Shown: positions 41,774-50,573 of the stretch, one piece after another
How the letters are laid out: each line of letters starts with the position of its first letter
Numbering within the stretch: position 1 is the first letter of the stretch
Assembly: GCF_039536325.1 (NCBI RefSeq)
Contig: NZ_BAAAYO010000008.1
Coordinates: 310,001 to 374,000 of the forward strand
Source: Paenibacillus_AB hodogayensis
GTDB taxonomy: Bacteria > Bacillota > Bacilli > Paenibacillales > NBRC-103111
Direction of reading: 5' to 3'
Length of the DNA: 64,000 nt
Program-made: the position numbers and the translations under genes
Notes under the pieces: generated by a model
What the model saw: the letters and a program-made list of their open reading frames with translations, nothing else
Told to the model about the DNA's origin: nothing
The model's database searches: none

Positions 41774-44767
41774 TTACCGTATGGCAGGTGTGCCAGAGCC
41801 TGCCGGAGCCGGATTGCCAGTGCCTCCGGAACCCGGCCCAGCTCCGGTGCCCGGGCCGTTCACGCTTCCGCTGCCTGAACGCGCTCCACCGGCTCCGCTC
41901 TCTGTTCCGTTACCGGTTCCTGCGCCGCTGCCGGTTCCAGTCCCGGAGCCTGCACCGTTTCCGGTTCCAGTGCCTGAGCCGTTCCCGGCCGGGGTACCGT
42001 TGCCTGCTCCGGCGCCGGTGCCATTGCTTGTTCCGGTACCCGCGCCCGAGCCGTTAGTGGAACCGGCACCCGTTCCGCCACCGGTACCGGTGGCTCCTGT
42101 TCCGGTCCCGCTTCCATTGCCCGTTCCGCCGCCGGCGCCCGATCCGGCTCCGTTATTTCCGCTGCCGTTGGTACCATTACCGCTGTTTCCGCCGCCCGGA
42201 GTATTTCCGCCTCCGGTTCCAGCTCCCGTACTGCCATTGCCGGTTCCGTTATTCCCGGTTCCGGTTCCGTTATTACCCGTTCCATTATTTCCATTATTTC
42301 CATTATTTCCATTATTTCCGTTATTTCCGTTATTTCCGTTACTACCGTTGCCATTGTGGCCATTTCCATTGCCGTTACTGCCATTGCCATTGTTTCCATT
42401 ATTCCCGTTGTTGCCGTTACCGTTGTTGCCATTTCCGTTTCCATTGTTGCTGTTGCCGTTGTTCCCGTTTCCGTTTTGGTTGCCATTTTGGTTGCCGTTG
42501 CCTTGCCCGTTGCCGGTCGGCAAACCGCCGCCTGCAGGCACCTCTACGGAAGCGGTGTTGGACTTCTGCCCTTCGGAGTTGGTCGACGAATTGTATGGGA
42601 CTACGTAATAATCGAATTTATCTCCGGATGGCGCGGATATATCGGTCATTTCCGGCGACGTCGTTCGCAATATCTCCATAAATTCCTTGTCTTGCGCACC
42701 TTTGCGGAAAACCTTGTAAATGACGTTATCGCCTTTGATCGCCGTCCACGTAAGCCGGACTCCGTTCTTCTCGGGCAAATAAGTGGCGCTCAAATCGGTG
42801 ACCGACTGAACGGGTTCGACCAGATCCTCTACATCCTTCGGCTTCTGGAATTGCGTCACCTTCTGGTTGGCCAGCGCCTTCGACATGACCTCCTTGAACA
42901 TGACGGCCGGTCCGGCGCTGCCGTTGGATACGAAATGCTGCGTGTCTGTCGTATCGAAGCCCATCCAGATCGCCGCCGTCCATTCCGGCGTGTAGCCGGC
43001 GAACCAGACGTCGCGGTTGTATTTCTCCAGCCCTTTAAGGTCAAGCTGCGTCGTGCCCGTCTTGCCCGCAACCGGACGGTTCATCTTGGCGCTTGTGCCG
43101 GTACCGTTGTCGACGGCATTTTTCAGCATGACCGTCATATACCAGGCGGTTCTGGCGCTCATCACCTGCTCGGGCTTTTTCGCCTTAAACGTATACACTT
43201 CCTTATCGGTCGAGTCGACTACTCTCGCGACGGAATGGCTTTCGTTCAGTTGTCCATTATTGGCGAACGCCCCATAGGCCGTAGCGAGCTGCAAAGGCGA
43301 CACGCCTTTGGTCAATCCCCCCAACGCGATCGCCAGATTGTTATCTTTGCTGTCGTCCAGCTTAATACCGAGCTTGCTTGCGAAATCCATCCCGCGTTTG
43401 ACCCCGATTTCATTCAGCAGCCAGACGCTGGCCACGTTCGCCGATTTTTGCAGCGCTTGCGTCATGCTGATTTGACCGAGATAGACATTGTCCCAGTTGT
43501 TCGGGGAGTAACCGTTGAACGACATTTTCTCGTCCTTCAGCATCGTATACGGATTCCATTTCTTAAAGTCCAGCTCCATCGCCGGCGCATACTCGGCAAT
43601 CGGCTTGAACGAGGAGCCCGGCGCGCGTTGCTGTACCGCCCTGTTCAATTCTTTCGTTTTGTAGTCGCGCCCGCCGATCATCCCGACGATGCCGCCGTCC
43701 TTATGGTTGACGATGACCATGGCGCTCTGCATTTTTTGCTTCGGCCCATCCTTCTGGAACAGCTTTTCGTTCTTGTAGGCTGTCTCCATCGCTTTCTGCG
43801 CCGTCGCATCCATCGTCGTATAGATGCTGTATCCGCCGCGCAGCAGCTCATCCTCCGATAAGCCCGACTTGGCCACCGCTTCGTTAAGCGCATAATCGAT
43901 AAAGGTCGTATAGTCCTTCGTCTCGGTAGGCGGTTTATACGTGTATTCCGCGGCCGCTGCTTCGGCGCGCTCTGCTTCGGTAATATAGCCTTGATCCTTC
44001 AGCAGTTGGAGAACGACGCCCCGGCGCTCCTTCGAGCGGTCCGGATGATCGATCGGGTTGAAATAGGCCGGCGCCTTCGGAATGGCGGCAAGCGTAGCCA
44101 TCTCCCACAACTGAAGCGAATTAAGATCGGACTTGCCAAAATACTTTTTGGCCGCCGCCTTGACCCCGTAAGCCCGGTTGCCGAAATAAATCCGGTTCAG
44201 GTACAGCTCCAGGATTTGTTCCTTCCCCAGATTGTTTTCCAAAGCGAGCGCTATCGACGCTTCCGTCGCTTTACGGAACACTGTTTTATCGGCGTTCAAA
44301 AACAAGTTTTTGGCCAATTGCTGCGTAATCGTGCTGCCGCCCTCCACCGCGCTGCGGTGAATGACGTCCTTGACGAGCGCCCGGCCGATCGACCAGAAAT
44401 CGATGCCGCCGTGCTCGGCGAACCGTTTGTCCTCGGTGGCGATGAACGCCTGGCCGAGCCGCTCGGGAATTTCCTTCATGGTGACCAGCTCGCGGTTTTC
44501 CCCCGGCAAGTACAGCGTGGCAATTTCCTGGTTGTTGACATCGTACAGTTTGGCCGACTCGGCCAGGTCCAGCTTATCTTTATTCTCTTTATACAGCTTC
44601 TCTCCGTTCAGCATGATGAAGACGTATCCCCCCATGGCGCAAAACAAGCCCAGAGCGCAGGTGACCAGAAGCCAGATGAGCAGTTGGCGGGTGCGGAACC
44701 GCTTCTTCTTTTTCTTCTTGGCCGGTTGCTTTGGCGGATTGGCATTGGGGTTTCTGGTTGTGCTCAT
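41774..44767 (-). CDS. class A penicillin-binding protein (PBP1A-type) with long Gly/Asn-rich tail
   Basis: Bifunctional peptidoglycan polymerase of 997 residues. A Lys-rich cytosolic start (KKKKKKRFRTRQ) precedes one membrane helix. The GT51 glycosyltransferase follows with the catalytic segment IATEDKRFAEHGGIDFWSIG. The transpeptidase has SxxK in APGSSFKPIAEYAP, SAN in QKSANVASVWLL and KTGTT. Next is a fibronectin-III-like module (about 655-745, VRLTWTAIKGDNVIYKVFRK). The last 250 or so residues are almost only Gly, Asn, Thr, Ser and Ala. Start at ATG 44767 behind AGGAGGGA. It lies behind hfq with a terminator between. The catalytic parts are normal; the tail is unusually long. Confidence 0.94.
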   Translation of the reverse strand: MSTTRNPNANPPKQPAKKKKKKRFRTRQLLIWLLVTCALGLFCAMGGYVFIMLNGEKLYKENKDKLDLAESAKLYDVNNQEIATLYLPGENRELVTMKEIPERLGQAFIATEDKRFAEHGGIDFWSIGRALVKDVIHRSAVEGGSTITQQLAKNLFLNADKTVFRKATEASIALALENNLGKEQILELYLNRIYFGNRAYGVKAAAKKYFGKSDLNSLQLWEMATLAAIPKAPAYFNPIDHPDRSKERRGVVLQLLKDQGYITEAERAEAAAAEYTYKPPTETKDYTTFIDYALNEAVAKSGLSEDELLRGGYSIYTTMDATAQKAMETAYKNEKLFQKDGPKQKMQSAMVIVNHKDGGIVGMIGGRDYKTKELNRAVQQRAPGSSFKPIAEYAPAMELDFKKWNPYTMLKDEKMSFNGYSPNNWDNVYLGQISMTQALQKSANVASVWLLNEIGVKRGMDFASKLGIKLDDSKDNNLAIALGGLTKGVSPLQLATAYGAFANNGQLNESHSVARVVDSTDKEVYTFKAKKPEQVMSARTAWYMTVMLKNAVDNGTGTSAKMNRPVAGKTGTTQLDLKGLEKYNRDVWFAGYTPEWTAAIWMGFDTTDTQHFVSNGSAGPAVMFKEVMSKALANQKVTQFQKPKDVEDLVEPVQSVTDLSATYLPEKNGVRLTWTAIKGDNVIYKVFRKGAQDKEFMEILRTTSPEMTDISAPSGDKFDYYVVPYNSSTNSEGQKSNTASVEVPAGGGLPTGNGQGNGNQNGNQNGNGNNGNSNNGNGNGNNGNGNNGNNGNNGNGSNGNGNGHNGNGSNGNNGNNGNNGNNGNNGNNGTGNNGTGTGNNGTGNGSTGAGTGGGNTPGGGNSGNGTNGSGNNGAGSGAGGGTGNGSGTGTGATGTGGGTGAGSTNGSGAGTGTSNGTGAGAGNGTPAGNGSGTGTGNGAGSGTGTGSGAGTGNGTESGAGGARSGSGSVNGPGTGAGPGSGGTGNPAPAGSGTPAIR
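41777..42532 (-). repeat. low-complexity coding repeat (Gly/Asn/Thr/Ser tail)
   Basis: About 252 codons of short triplet-based repeats. The membrane-proximal half is Asn/Gly (NGNNGNNGN periods, with near-exact 9-bp units around 42284-42345), the distal half Gly/Thr/Ser/Ala. Charged residues are nearly absent. The pure 9-bp units can expand or shrink by slippage without breaking the frame. Confidence 0.9.
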
Positions 44768-44795
44768 CCTCCGACTCCCTCCTACCCGATTGAAG

Positions 44796-44819
44796 CAAAA
44801 GAACAACCCGTTAGGGTTG
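44796..44819 (-). terminator. weak second hairpin between hfq and the PBP gene
   Basis: CAACCC (44804-44809) and GGGTTG (44814-44819) form a 6-bp stem; on the minus strand TTCTTTT follows. It lies 36 bp before the penicillin-binding protein start and may act as an attenuator or backup terminator. Confidence 0.35.
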
Positions 44820-44892
44820 CTCTGCTTCTTTTCTTTCTACTGCTTAAACGTTGCTTCGCGGCAAAAAGTTTCAAAAACGCTGCCGCAAAAAA

Positions 44893-44915
44893 CGAAAAAT
44901 CGGCTTGCGCCGATT
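44893..44915 (-). terminator. terminator of the mutS-to-hfq operon
   Basis: AATCGGC (44898-44904) and GCCGATT (44909-44915) form a 7-bp stem that begins inside the hfq stop codon; on the minus strand TTTTTCGTTTTTT follows. Confidence 0.75.
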
Positions 44916-45156
44916 AAGATTCGTTGGCCGGCTCCTGCGGCATCAGCGATACGGGACGCTGCGGGGTGAACGTGGAGATGGCGTGCTTGTACACCATTTG
45001 CTGCCGTCCGTCGCTGTCGATGATGATCGTGAAGTTATCGAATGCTTTAATGTGTCCGCGAATCTGGAATCCGTTCGTCAGGTACACGGTAACCGGAATG
45101 CTTTCCTTGCGCAGCTGATTCAGGAATGTATCCTGAATGTTGATCGACTTGTTCAT
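44914..45156 (-). CDS. hfq: RNA chaperone Hfq
   Basis: 80-residue Sm-like RNA chaperone. The Sm1 segment is SINIQDTFLNQLRKESIPVT and VYLTNGFQIRGHIKAFDNFT; the Sm2 motif is YKHAIST, matching the Hfq signature. It helps small RNAs pair with mRNAs and forms a hexamer. The ATG at 45156 has AGGGGGT upstream; the frame reaching 45186 has no site. It follows miaA at 68 bp, the classical mutL-miaA-hfq order, and ends at its own terminator. Confidence 0.96.
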   Translation of the reverse strand: MNKSINIQDTFLNQLRKESIPVTVYLTNGFQIRGHIKAFDNFTIIIDSDGRQQMVYKHAISTFTPQRPVSLMPQEPANES

Positions 45157-45224
45157 CAAAGTACCCCCTGATATGGTGATTTCCACGGACCGTTCTGGAA
45201 TTGTTGTTCGAGTGGCTCCCCATT

Positions 45225-46184
45225 TTATTCGGGATCGGGGATAAACTTTCCTGCTAGTATATCACGAATTGTGTGTAAATTGGCAGAAAAATTTGCCTCG
45301 GTAACGTCGATCCAATGAATGTCCTGCATCCGCCTGAACCAAGACAACTGGCGTTTGGCGAACCTTCGCGTGTTCCGTTTCAGCAGCTCGATCGCCTCCG
45401 GCAATCCGTAGTCTCCCTGGATGTAGCCTACGATTTCCTTGTACCCGAGCCCTTGCATCGAGAACAGCCCGGGCGCGTAGCCCCGTTCGAGCAAACCGCG
45501 CACCTCGTCGACCAGACCTTGTCCGATCATCAGATCAATTCGCGCTTCAATACGTTTATATAAAATTTTGCGCTCCATTGTCAAGCCGACGATACATAGT
45601 TCGTAAGGCGACTGCTTTTTTTGTCCGGCCACCTGCTCGGATAACGGCGACCCCGTAGCCTCATACACTTCGAGCGCCCGGATCGTGCGGCGTCTGTCGT
45701 TCGGATGAATGCGGCGGGCCGATTCGGGATCGACTCGCACGAGCCGTTCGTGCAGCTCCGCCTCGCCATGCGCGTCCGCGAAAGCGTTCAGTTCGGCCCG
45801 GTAAGCTTCATCCATGCCGATCTCGCTGAAGCGGTAATCGTAGCAGAGCGATTCGATATACAAGCCGGTGCCGCCGACGATAAAAGGCAGCTTGCCCCGC
45901 CCGTGAATATCCGCAATCAGGGCTCGGGCCCGCTCCTGAAATTCGGCGGCGGAGAACGGGTAATCCGGGTCGTGAATATCGATCATGTGGTGAGGCACGC
46001 CCCCCCGTTCCTCCATCGTGGCCTTGGCCGTGCCGATATCCATGCCCCGGTACACTTGCATCGAATCGCCCGAAATAATCTCGCAGCCGTACCGGGCGGC
46101 CATCTCGATGCTCAAGTTCGTCTTGCCTACGGCCGTCGGCCCCAGCAGGACGAGAAGGCGCGGTTTCGTTTCCGCTTCATTCAC
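45225..46184 (-). CDS. miaA: tRNA dimethylallyltransferase MiaA
   Basis: 319-residue enzyme that adds a dimethylallyl group to A37 of tRNAs reading UNN codons. P-loop LLGPTAVGKTNLSIEMA near residue 12; further conserved parts are ISGDSMQVYRGMDIGTAKAT, GKLPFIVGGTGLYIESLCYD and RRFAKRQLSWFRRM at the C-terminal tRNA-contact region. It starts at ATG 46184, overlapping the methyltransferase stop by ATGA, so it is translationally coupled. Confidence 0.96.
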   Translation of the reverse strand: MNEAETKPRLLVLLGPTAVGKTNLSIEMAARYGCEIISGDSMQVYRGMDIGTAKATMEERGGVPHHMIDIHDPDYPFSAAEFQERARALIADIHGRGKLPFIVGGTGLYIESLCYDYRFSEIGMDEAYRAELNAFADAHGEAELHERLVRVDPESARRIHPNDRRRTIRALEVYEATGSPLSEQVAGQKKQSPYELCIVGLTMERKILYKRIEARIDLMIGQGLVDEVRGLLERGYAPGLFSMQGLGYKEIVGYIQGDYGLPEAIELLKRNTRRFAKRQLSWFRRMQDIHWIDVTEANFSANLHTIRDILAGKFIPDPE

Positions 46185-46954
46185 GGATGTATCACTCCAT
46201 ATGCAATTTTCGTTCGTGTGCGGGACAGCTCGCGGAAGCCGAGCCGTTCAAATTCCCCGCTCTCTTTATGTTCTTTCAGTACGACGCTTTTGCGCGCCAC
46301 CCGGACCGCTTCGCGGATCGACCGCTCGTCCAGCGGGGCGTGATTCGCCAGTTGCCGCAGCGGCCCGATCCCGCTTGACTGCTCGATAGGCTGACGGAAC
46401 ATCGGATCGAAATAGACGATATCGACGCTCTTGTCCGGAAGGGCTCGCAGCTCGTCCAGATGGCAGCCGAGCTTCATGCGCACCCGCCGCATCGCCGCAT
46501 CGAACGGCGGCAAGTGGGTTTCGTAGACGCGCAGCCCTTCCCGCACGACGGTATACAACGCGGGCTGGCTCTCGACGGCGGTTACTTGCCCTTCCGGACC
46601 GACTGCATACGCGAACACGATCGAATCGGCGCCAAGTCCGGCCGTACAGTCGAGCACGCGGTCTCCCGGAGCAGCACCGGTCATGGCGATCATCCCGTCG
46701 CCCTCGCCGTTCATCATCCGCTTTACACGGACAAGCGAGAGCGAAGGATGAAAGAAAAGCGGAGCGTCTCCGCTCCCGTGTACTTGCAGCTCCCTCTCTG
46801 TGACGAGCAGAAAATGCGGATCGCCGTATCGTTCGGCCAGCCGGCGGACCGAAGAGGAGCCGCGCGGTACGCAGCGGATGCCCAACTCGCCGGCCAGCTG
46901 GCTGGCGCGCAATTCCGTCTCCCGCGACGGCGAATAGGAAGTCGTTACCAGCAT
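46181..46954 (-). CDS. class I SAM-dependent methyltransferase (RsmJ-like)
   Basis: 257-residue methyltransferase. Motif I DRVLDCTAGLGADSIVFAYA, the acidic loop VTAVESQPALY and motif IV VDIVYFDPMFRQP are clear, the last two resembling RsmJ/nucleic-acid methyltransferases. A role in rRNA modification is plausible, not shown. Its ATG at 46954 overlaps the mutL stop as TAATG, and its stop overlaps the miaA start. Confidence 0.85.
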   Translation of the reverse strand: MLVTTSYSPSRETELRASQLAGELGIRCVPRGSSSVRRLAERYGDPHFLLVTERELQVHGSGDAPLFFHPSLSLVRVKRMMNGEGDGMIAMTGAAPGDRVLDCTAGLGADSIVFAYAVGPEGQVTAVESQPALYTVVREGLRVYETHLPPFDAAMRRVRMKLGCHLDELRALPDKSVDIVYFDPMFRQPIEQSSGIGPLRQLANHAPLDERSIREAVRVARKSVVLKEHKESGEFERLGFRELSRTRTKIAYGVIHP

Positions 46955-49101
46955 TACATCACCCGCTTGAACATTTTTTCCAGCTCGTAGGTCGAGAAGC
47001 TGACGACGATCGGCCGGCCGTGCGGACACGTGTACGGATTGCGGCAGCGGGCCAGCCTATCGAGCAGCGCTTCGATTTCCGCGGTGCTCAAATGCTGGTT
47101 CGCCTTGATCGAGGCTTTGCAGGAGCACATGATCGCCGCTTTCTCGCGCAGCTTCGTCAGATCGATCGATTTTTTCTCAGCCAACAGCCAATCCGCCATC
47201 TCCTCGACAAGCGTCTTTTCTTCCCCGGGAGGAAACCAGTGCGGCAAGCCGCGCACGAGGAACGCTCCGCCGCCGAATGGCTCCAGGTCGACGCCGACCT
47301 GCTCGAGCAGCGGCAGCTTCGCGGATAACGCCTCCGCTTCCGCCGTCGTAAATTCCAGCGTCAGCGGCACGAGCAACTGCTGGCTGGCCTCTGCCGGCTT
47401 GCCGAATTTTTCATAGTAATATTCGTAATTGATCCGCTCGTGCGCCGCATGCTGGTCGATCAGGTACAACCCCGTTTCGCTCTGGGCAACGACATAAGTG
47501 CCGTGCATTTGACCGATCGGATCGAGCCTGGGAAAAGGCGGCGCCTCCGGCTTGCCCGCACCGTCCGCAGCCGGCATCATATCGACAAGCTTCTCGTACG
47601 GCAGACCGGTTGCTTTGCCCGCATCGGGGCGGTCCATTCCCGTCCGCGCGGGGCGCGAATACGACGGCGCGGGAGAAGCGTAACCCCCAGCTTGCCCCGC
47701 GAACGCCGAAGCGCCGCGACCTGGCTGCGTCTGGAACGGCCCCGCCCTGCTGCCGGCCGGCTCTGCGCTGCCCTTGCCGGTGAATGCCCGGTCGGACCGG
47801 CCGGAGCGCTCCCGGACATCCTCGAGCCCGGGAGCGGCAGGCGAGCCGGATATGTACGAATCGGACGAAACGGCCGCACGGCCCGTTTGTCCGCCGTCAA
47901 GCGCGTTCTCCTCCGAGCCGGCGGAAAGTTCTTCCTCCGCTGCGGCGGCAAAACCGCCGCCGACAGGCGCCCTGTCAGGCGGAGGCTCCGGAAGCGGGAC
48001 TCCTGCGTACGGTTCGCTTGCCGCCGCCGGCTCCTCCATCGTCCGGTAAAGCTCCATCCTCTCTTGAACGACGGCCGCTTTCGGCGTCGGTCTGCCGGGC
48101 TGCGGAATAAGCACCTCTCCGCGCAGGACGGCGCGAAGCTGCTCCTCGACGAGACGCACCAGCTCCTGCTCCTTGCTGAACCGCACCTCCAGCTTGGCCG
48201 GATGGACGTTCACGTCAACCAGCTCCGGGTCCATGCCGATATGCAGCGCTACGACCGGAAAACGGTTGATAGGAAGCAGCGTGTGGTAAGCGTTAAGGAT
48301 GGCGTTCGATACCGCATAGTTGCGGATTGTCCGTCCGTTCATTACGATCGTGATGCCTTGGCGGTTCGATCTCGTCATATCCGGACGGGATATGTATCCG
48401 CCGAGCGTATAATCGGCGTCCTCGGCCTTCACCGGCAGCATCGCCTTCGCCACCGTCGTGCCGTATACCGCCGCGACGACCTGCCGCAGATCGCCGTTGC
48501 CGAGCGTCTGCAGCAGCACGTTGCCGTTATGCTTCAAGGTGAACGCGACGTGCGGGTGGGCCATTGCCGAACGATACAAGTAATCGGATATGTGACCGAG
48601 CTCGGTCTGAATCGTCTTCATATACTTTAACCGGGCCGGCGTATTGTAAAACAGCTCCTTGACCGCCATATCCGTGCCGCGGGAGGCCGCCGTTTCCTGA
48701 AACGATCTGACGGTGCCGCCCTCGATGACGAGCTTTCGGCCGAGGCCGTCCGCCGACGAAGCGGTGACGCAGTTGACCTTGGCCACGGCCGCGATACTCG
48801 GCAGCGCCTCCCCACGGAAGCCTAGCGTACGAATCTGGAACAAATCTTTGCCGCTGCCGATCTTGCTCGTCGCGTGGCGGTAGAAGGCGACCTCGCAGTC
48901 GTCCGTCTCGATGCCGGAACCATTGTCCGTCACCCGGATCAGCTGCAGTCCGCCCTCCTCCACCGTAACGGCAATTCTGGAGCTGCCGGCGTCGAGCGAA
49001 TTTTCCACGAGCTCCTTGACGACCGACGACGGCCGCTCGATCACTTCGCCCGCCGCGATCTGGTTCGCTACATGTTCGTCCAGCACCTTGATTTTTCCCA
49101 T
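46954..49101 (-). CDS. mutL: DNA mismatch repair protein MutL
   Basis: 715-residue MutL. The GHKL ATPase start is ANQIAAGEVIERPSSVVKEL and VENSLDAGSS, then TDNGSGIE, TLGFRGEALPSIA and SRGTDMAVKELFYNTPARLK. A variable linker of about 200 residues (about 330-530) is rich in Ala/Gly/Pro. The C-terminal endonuclease metal motif is LIDQHAAHERINYE, with CSCKASIKANQHLS and CPHGRPIVVSFSTYELEKMF, so it is the nicking type used where MutH is absent. The ATG at 49101 has AAAGGAA upstream and overlaps the protease stop as TAATG. Confidence 0.97.
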   Translation of the reverse strand: MGKIKVLDEHVANQIAAGEVIERPSSVVKELVENSLDAGSSRIAVTVEEGGLQLIRVTDNGSGIETDDCEVAFYRHATSKIGSGKDLFQIRTLGFRGEALPSIAAVAKVNCVTASSADGLGRKLVIEGGTVRSFQETAASRGTDMAVKELFYNTPARLKYMKTIQTELGHISDYLYRSAMAHPHVAFTLKHNGNVLLQTLGNGDLRQVVAAVYGTTVAKAMLPVKAEDADYTLGGYISRPDMTRSNRQGITIVMNGRTIRNYAVSNAILNAYHTLLPINRFPVVALHIGMDPELVDVNVHPAKLEVRFSKEQELVRLVEEQLRAVLRGEVLIPQPGRPTPKAAVVQERMELYRTMEEPAAASEPYAGVPLPEPPPDRAPVGGGFAAAAEEELSAGSEENALDGGQTGRAAVSSDSYISGSPAAPGLEDVRERSGRSDRAFTGKGSAEPAGSRAGPFQTQPGRGASAFAGQAGGYASPAPSYSRPARTGMDRPDAGKATGLPYEKLVDMMPAADGAGKPEAPPFPRLDPIGQMHGTYVVAQSETGLYLIDQHAAHERINYEYYYEKFGKPAEASQQLLVPLTLEFTTAEAEALSAKLPLLEQVGVDLEPFGGGAFLVRGLPHWFPPGEEKTLVEEMADWLLAEKKSIDLTKLREKAAIMCSCKASIKANQHLSTAEIEALLDRLARCRNPYTCPHGRPIVVSFSTYELEKMFKRVM

Positions 49102-50573
49102 TACGATTCGGTTCCTTTCACAGTCAGCACCGTCTTGTCCGCACCGGCCGTCCACGACATTTGCGGATACTGCTCCTTGAAGCGATCCAGCTCGATGAAG
49201 CCCGTGCCGCTTTCGTTCACAAACCCCGACGACGCGTCGAACAGATGCTTGGCGCCGGCGGCGCCCCCAATCTCGACGCCTTGACTGGTCTCGTTCCATT
49301 CCAGCCCTTCCCCTACGGCCGCAGCGAGCACGCGGGCCGGCAAGTACACCCCGCCGTTTTTCTCCAGACTCGGCAGAGCCGCATCGAAAAATTCGAATCC
49401 GTTCAGCCGGTACAGATGCTTTTCGACCTCCAGCGTCACGTTTTGCAGTCCGGCCGTGCGCAGCCCCGTGAGCAGTTGCGGAACGACGCCCTCCATCGGA
49501 ATGTCCGGCGTAAGCCCGACTTTGTTGACCGTGCGCTTCGTCGGCGACAAGTATTCTTGCACCGTCACCTTCAGTACGCCGCCCGACTGGAGCGGATACA
49601 GCGCCTGAACGCTGCCTTTACCGTACGTCTTGGCGCCTACCGCGACCGCCTTCTTGTAATCCTGCAGCGCGGCGGTCAGCACCTCGGAGGCGCTGGCGCT
49701 ATTCTCGTTGACCAGCAGCACGACCGGGAACGCCACCGTCTGGCCGTTCTCGATGCGTAAAGGCTCGTCGATATTGTTGCGATCCCGCGTATGGATCAAA
49801 ATCCCCCGTTCGATGAACTGCTCGGCAATATTCTTGGCCGTGTCCAGCAGACCGCCGGGATTGTTGCGCAGGTCGACGACGAGTCCGCGGATACCGCTCG
49901 ACTTCAGTACGTCCAACATCGCCGCGAACTGCTCGTCCGCCTCCTCGGAGAAGCTGGCCACATTCAAATACCCGATGCCTCCAGCCATCATGCCGCCGCT
50001 AACGACCGGCATATGAATTTGCCCGCGCTTCGGCTTTACGTCCAGCTCTTTGTCGCCCCGTTGTACGCGGATCGTCACCTCGGTACCCTCGATGCCGCGG
50101 ATCAGCCCGGTGACGTCGCCGATTTGCATCCCGGCGGTAGGCTTGCCGTCCACTCCGATAATATAATCGCCCCGCTGCAGCCCGACGGCCAAAGCCGGCG
50201 AGTCCTGGAACACTTCCACCGCCATAAAGCGGCCCTCTTCCTCGCCGATTCTCATGCCGATGCCCGCATAGTTCAGATCGAGCGAGTTTTGAAAAGACTT
50301 CCATTCCTCTTCGTCAAAAAAGTCCGTATACGGATCGTTCAGCGTCTTGATCAGGCCGTCGATCGTCTTTTCCTTGGAATCCTCGACCGTCTTGCCGCTG
50401 ATATGCATAATGCCGAGCAGTTGCTGCACTTCCTTGTATTGCTCCGGCGTCTCCTGCTTCGCGGCTCCCGCATAAGCGGCGGGCAGCGTCAGCATGCCGA
50501 ATAGGGCTAGCGCGGCCGAGAGCGTTTTGAGCTTCCGGAATCGGCCCTGAAAGCGATTAGGCTGCTTGTTCAT
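49101..50573 (-). CDS. S41 family C-terminal processing peptidase with CuAO_N-like end
   Basis: 490-residue exported protease. Signal peptide at residues 1-37 (ending AAYAGAA). The PDZ domain (about 105-180) has GLQRGDYIIGVDGKPTAGMQ. The S41 core holds the nucleophile Ser in LLVNENSASASEVLTAALQD and the general-base Lys in GAKTYGKGSVQALYPLQ. The C-terminus (about 400-490) with GVYLPARVLAAAVGEGLEWN looks like copper amine oxidase N-terminal-type repeats common in Paenibacillus. It starts at ATG 50573 behind GGGAGGA, overlapping the mutS stop by ATGA; its stop overlaps mutL. Its presence between mutS and mutL is unexpected for a cell-surface protease. Confidence 0.9.
   Translation of the reverse strand: MNKQPNRFQGRFRKLKTLSAALALFGMLTLPAAYAGAAKQETPEQYKEVQQLLGIMHISGKTVEDSKEKTIDGLIKTLNDPYTDFFDEEEWKSFQNSLDLNYAGIGMRIGEEEGRFMAVEVFQDSPALAVGLQRGDYIIGVDGKPTAGMQIGDVTGLIRGIEGTEVTIRVQRGDKELDVKPKRGQIHMPVVSGGMMAGGIGYLNVASFSEEADEQFAAMLDVLKSSGIRGLVVDLRNNPGGLLDTAKNIAEQFIERGILIHTRDRNNIDEPLRIENGQTVAFPVVLLVNENSASASEVLTAALQDYKKAVAVGAKTYGKGSVQALYPLQSGGVLKVTVQEYLSPTKRTVNKVGLTPDIPMEGVVPQLLTGLRTAGLQNVTLEVEKHLYRLNGFEFFDAALPSLEKNGGVYLPARVLAAAVGEGLEWNETSQGVEIGGAAGAKHLFDASSGFVNESGTGFIELDRFKEQYPQMSWTAGADKTVLTVKGTES

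Noticed and set aside
42270..42500. Short regular repeats resembling a CRISPR array
   Set aside because: Repeats are 9-bp in-frame coding units of the PBP tail, with no spacers of constant length.
41781..42608. Plus-strand Pro/Val/Leu-rich open frame of 275 codons
   Set aside because: Antisense shadow of the Gly/Asn-rich tail of the penicillin-binding protein; no ribosome site.
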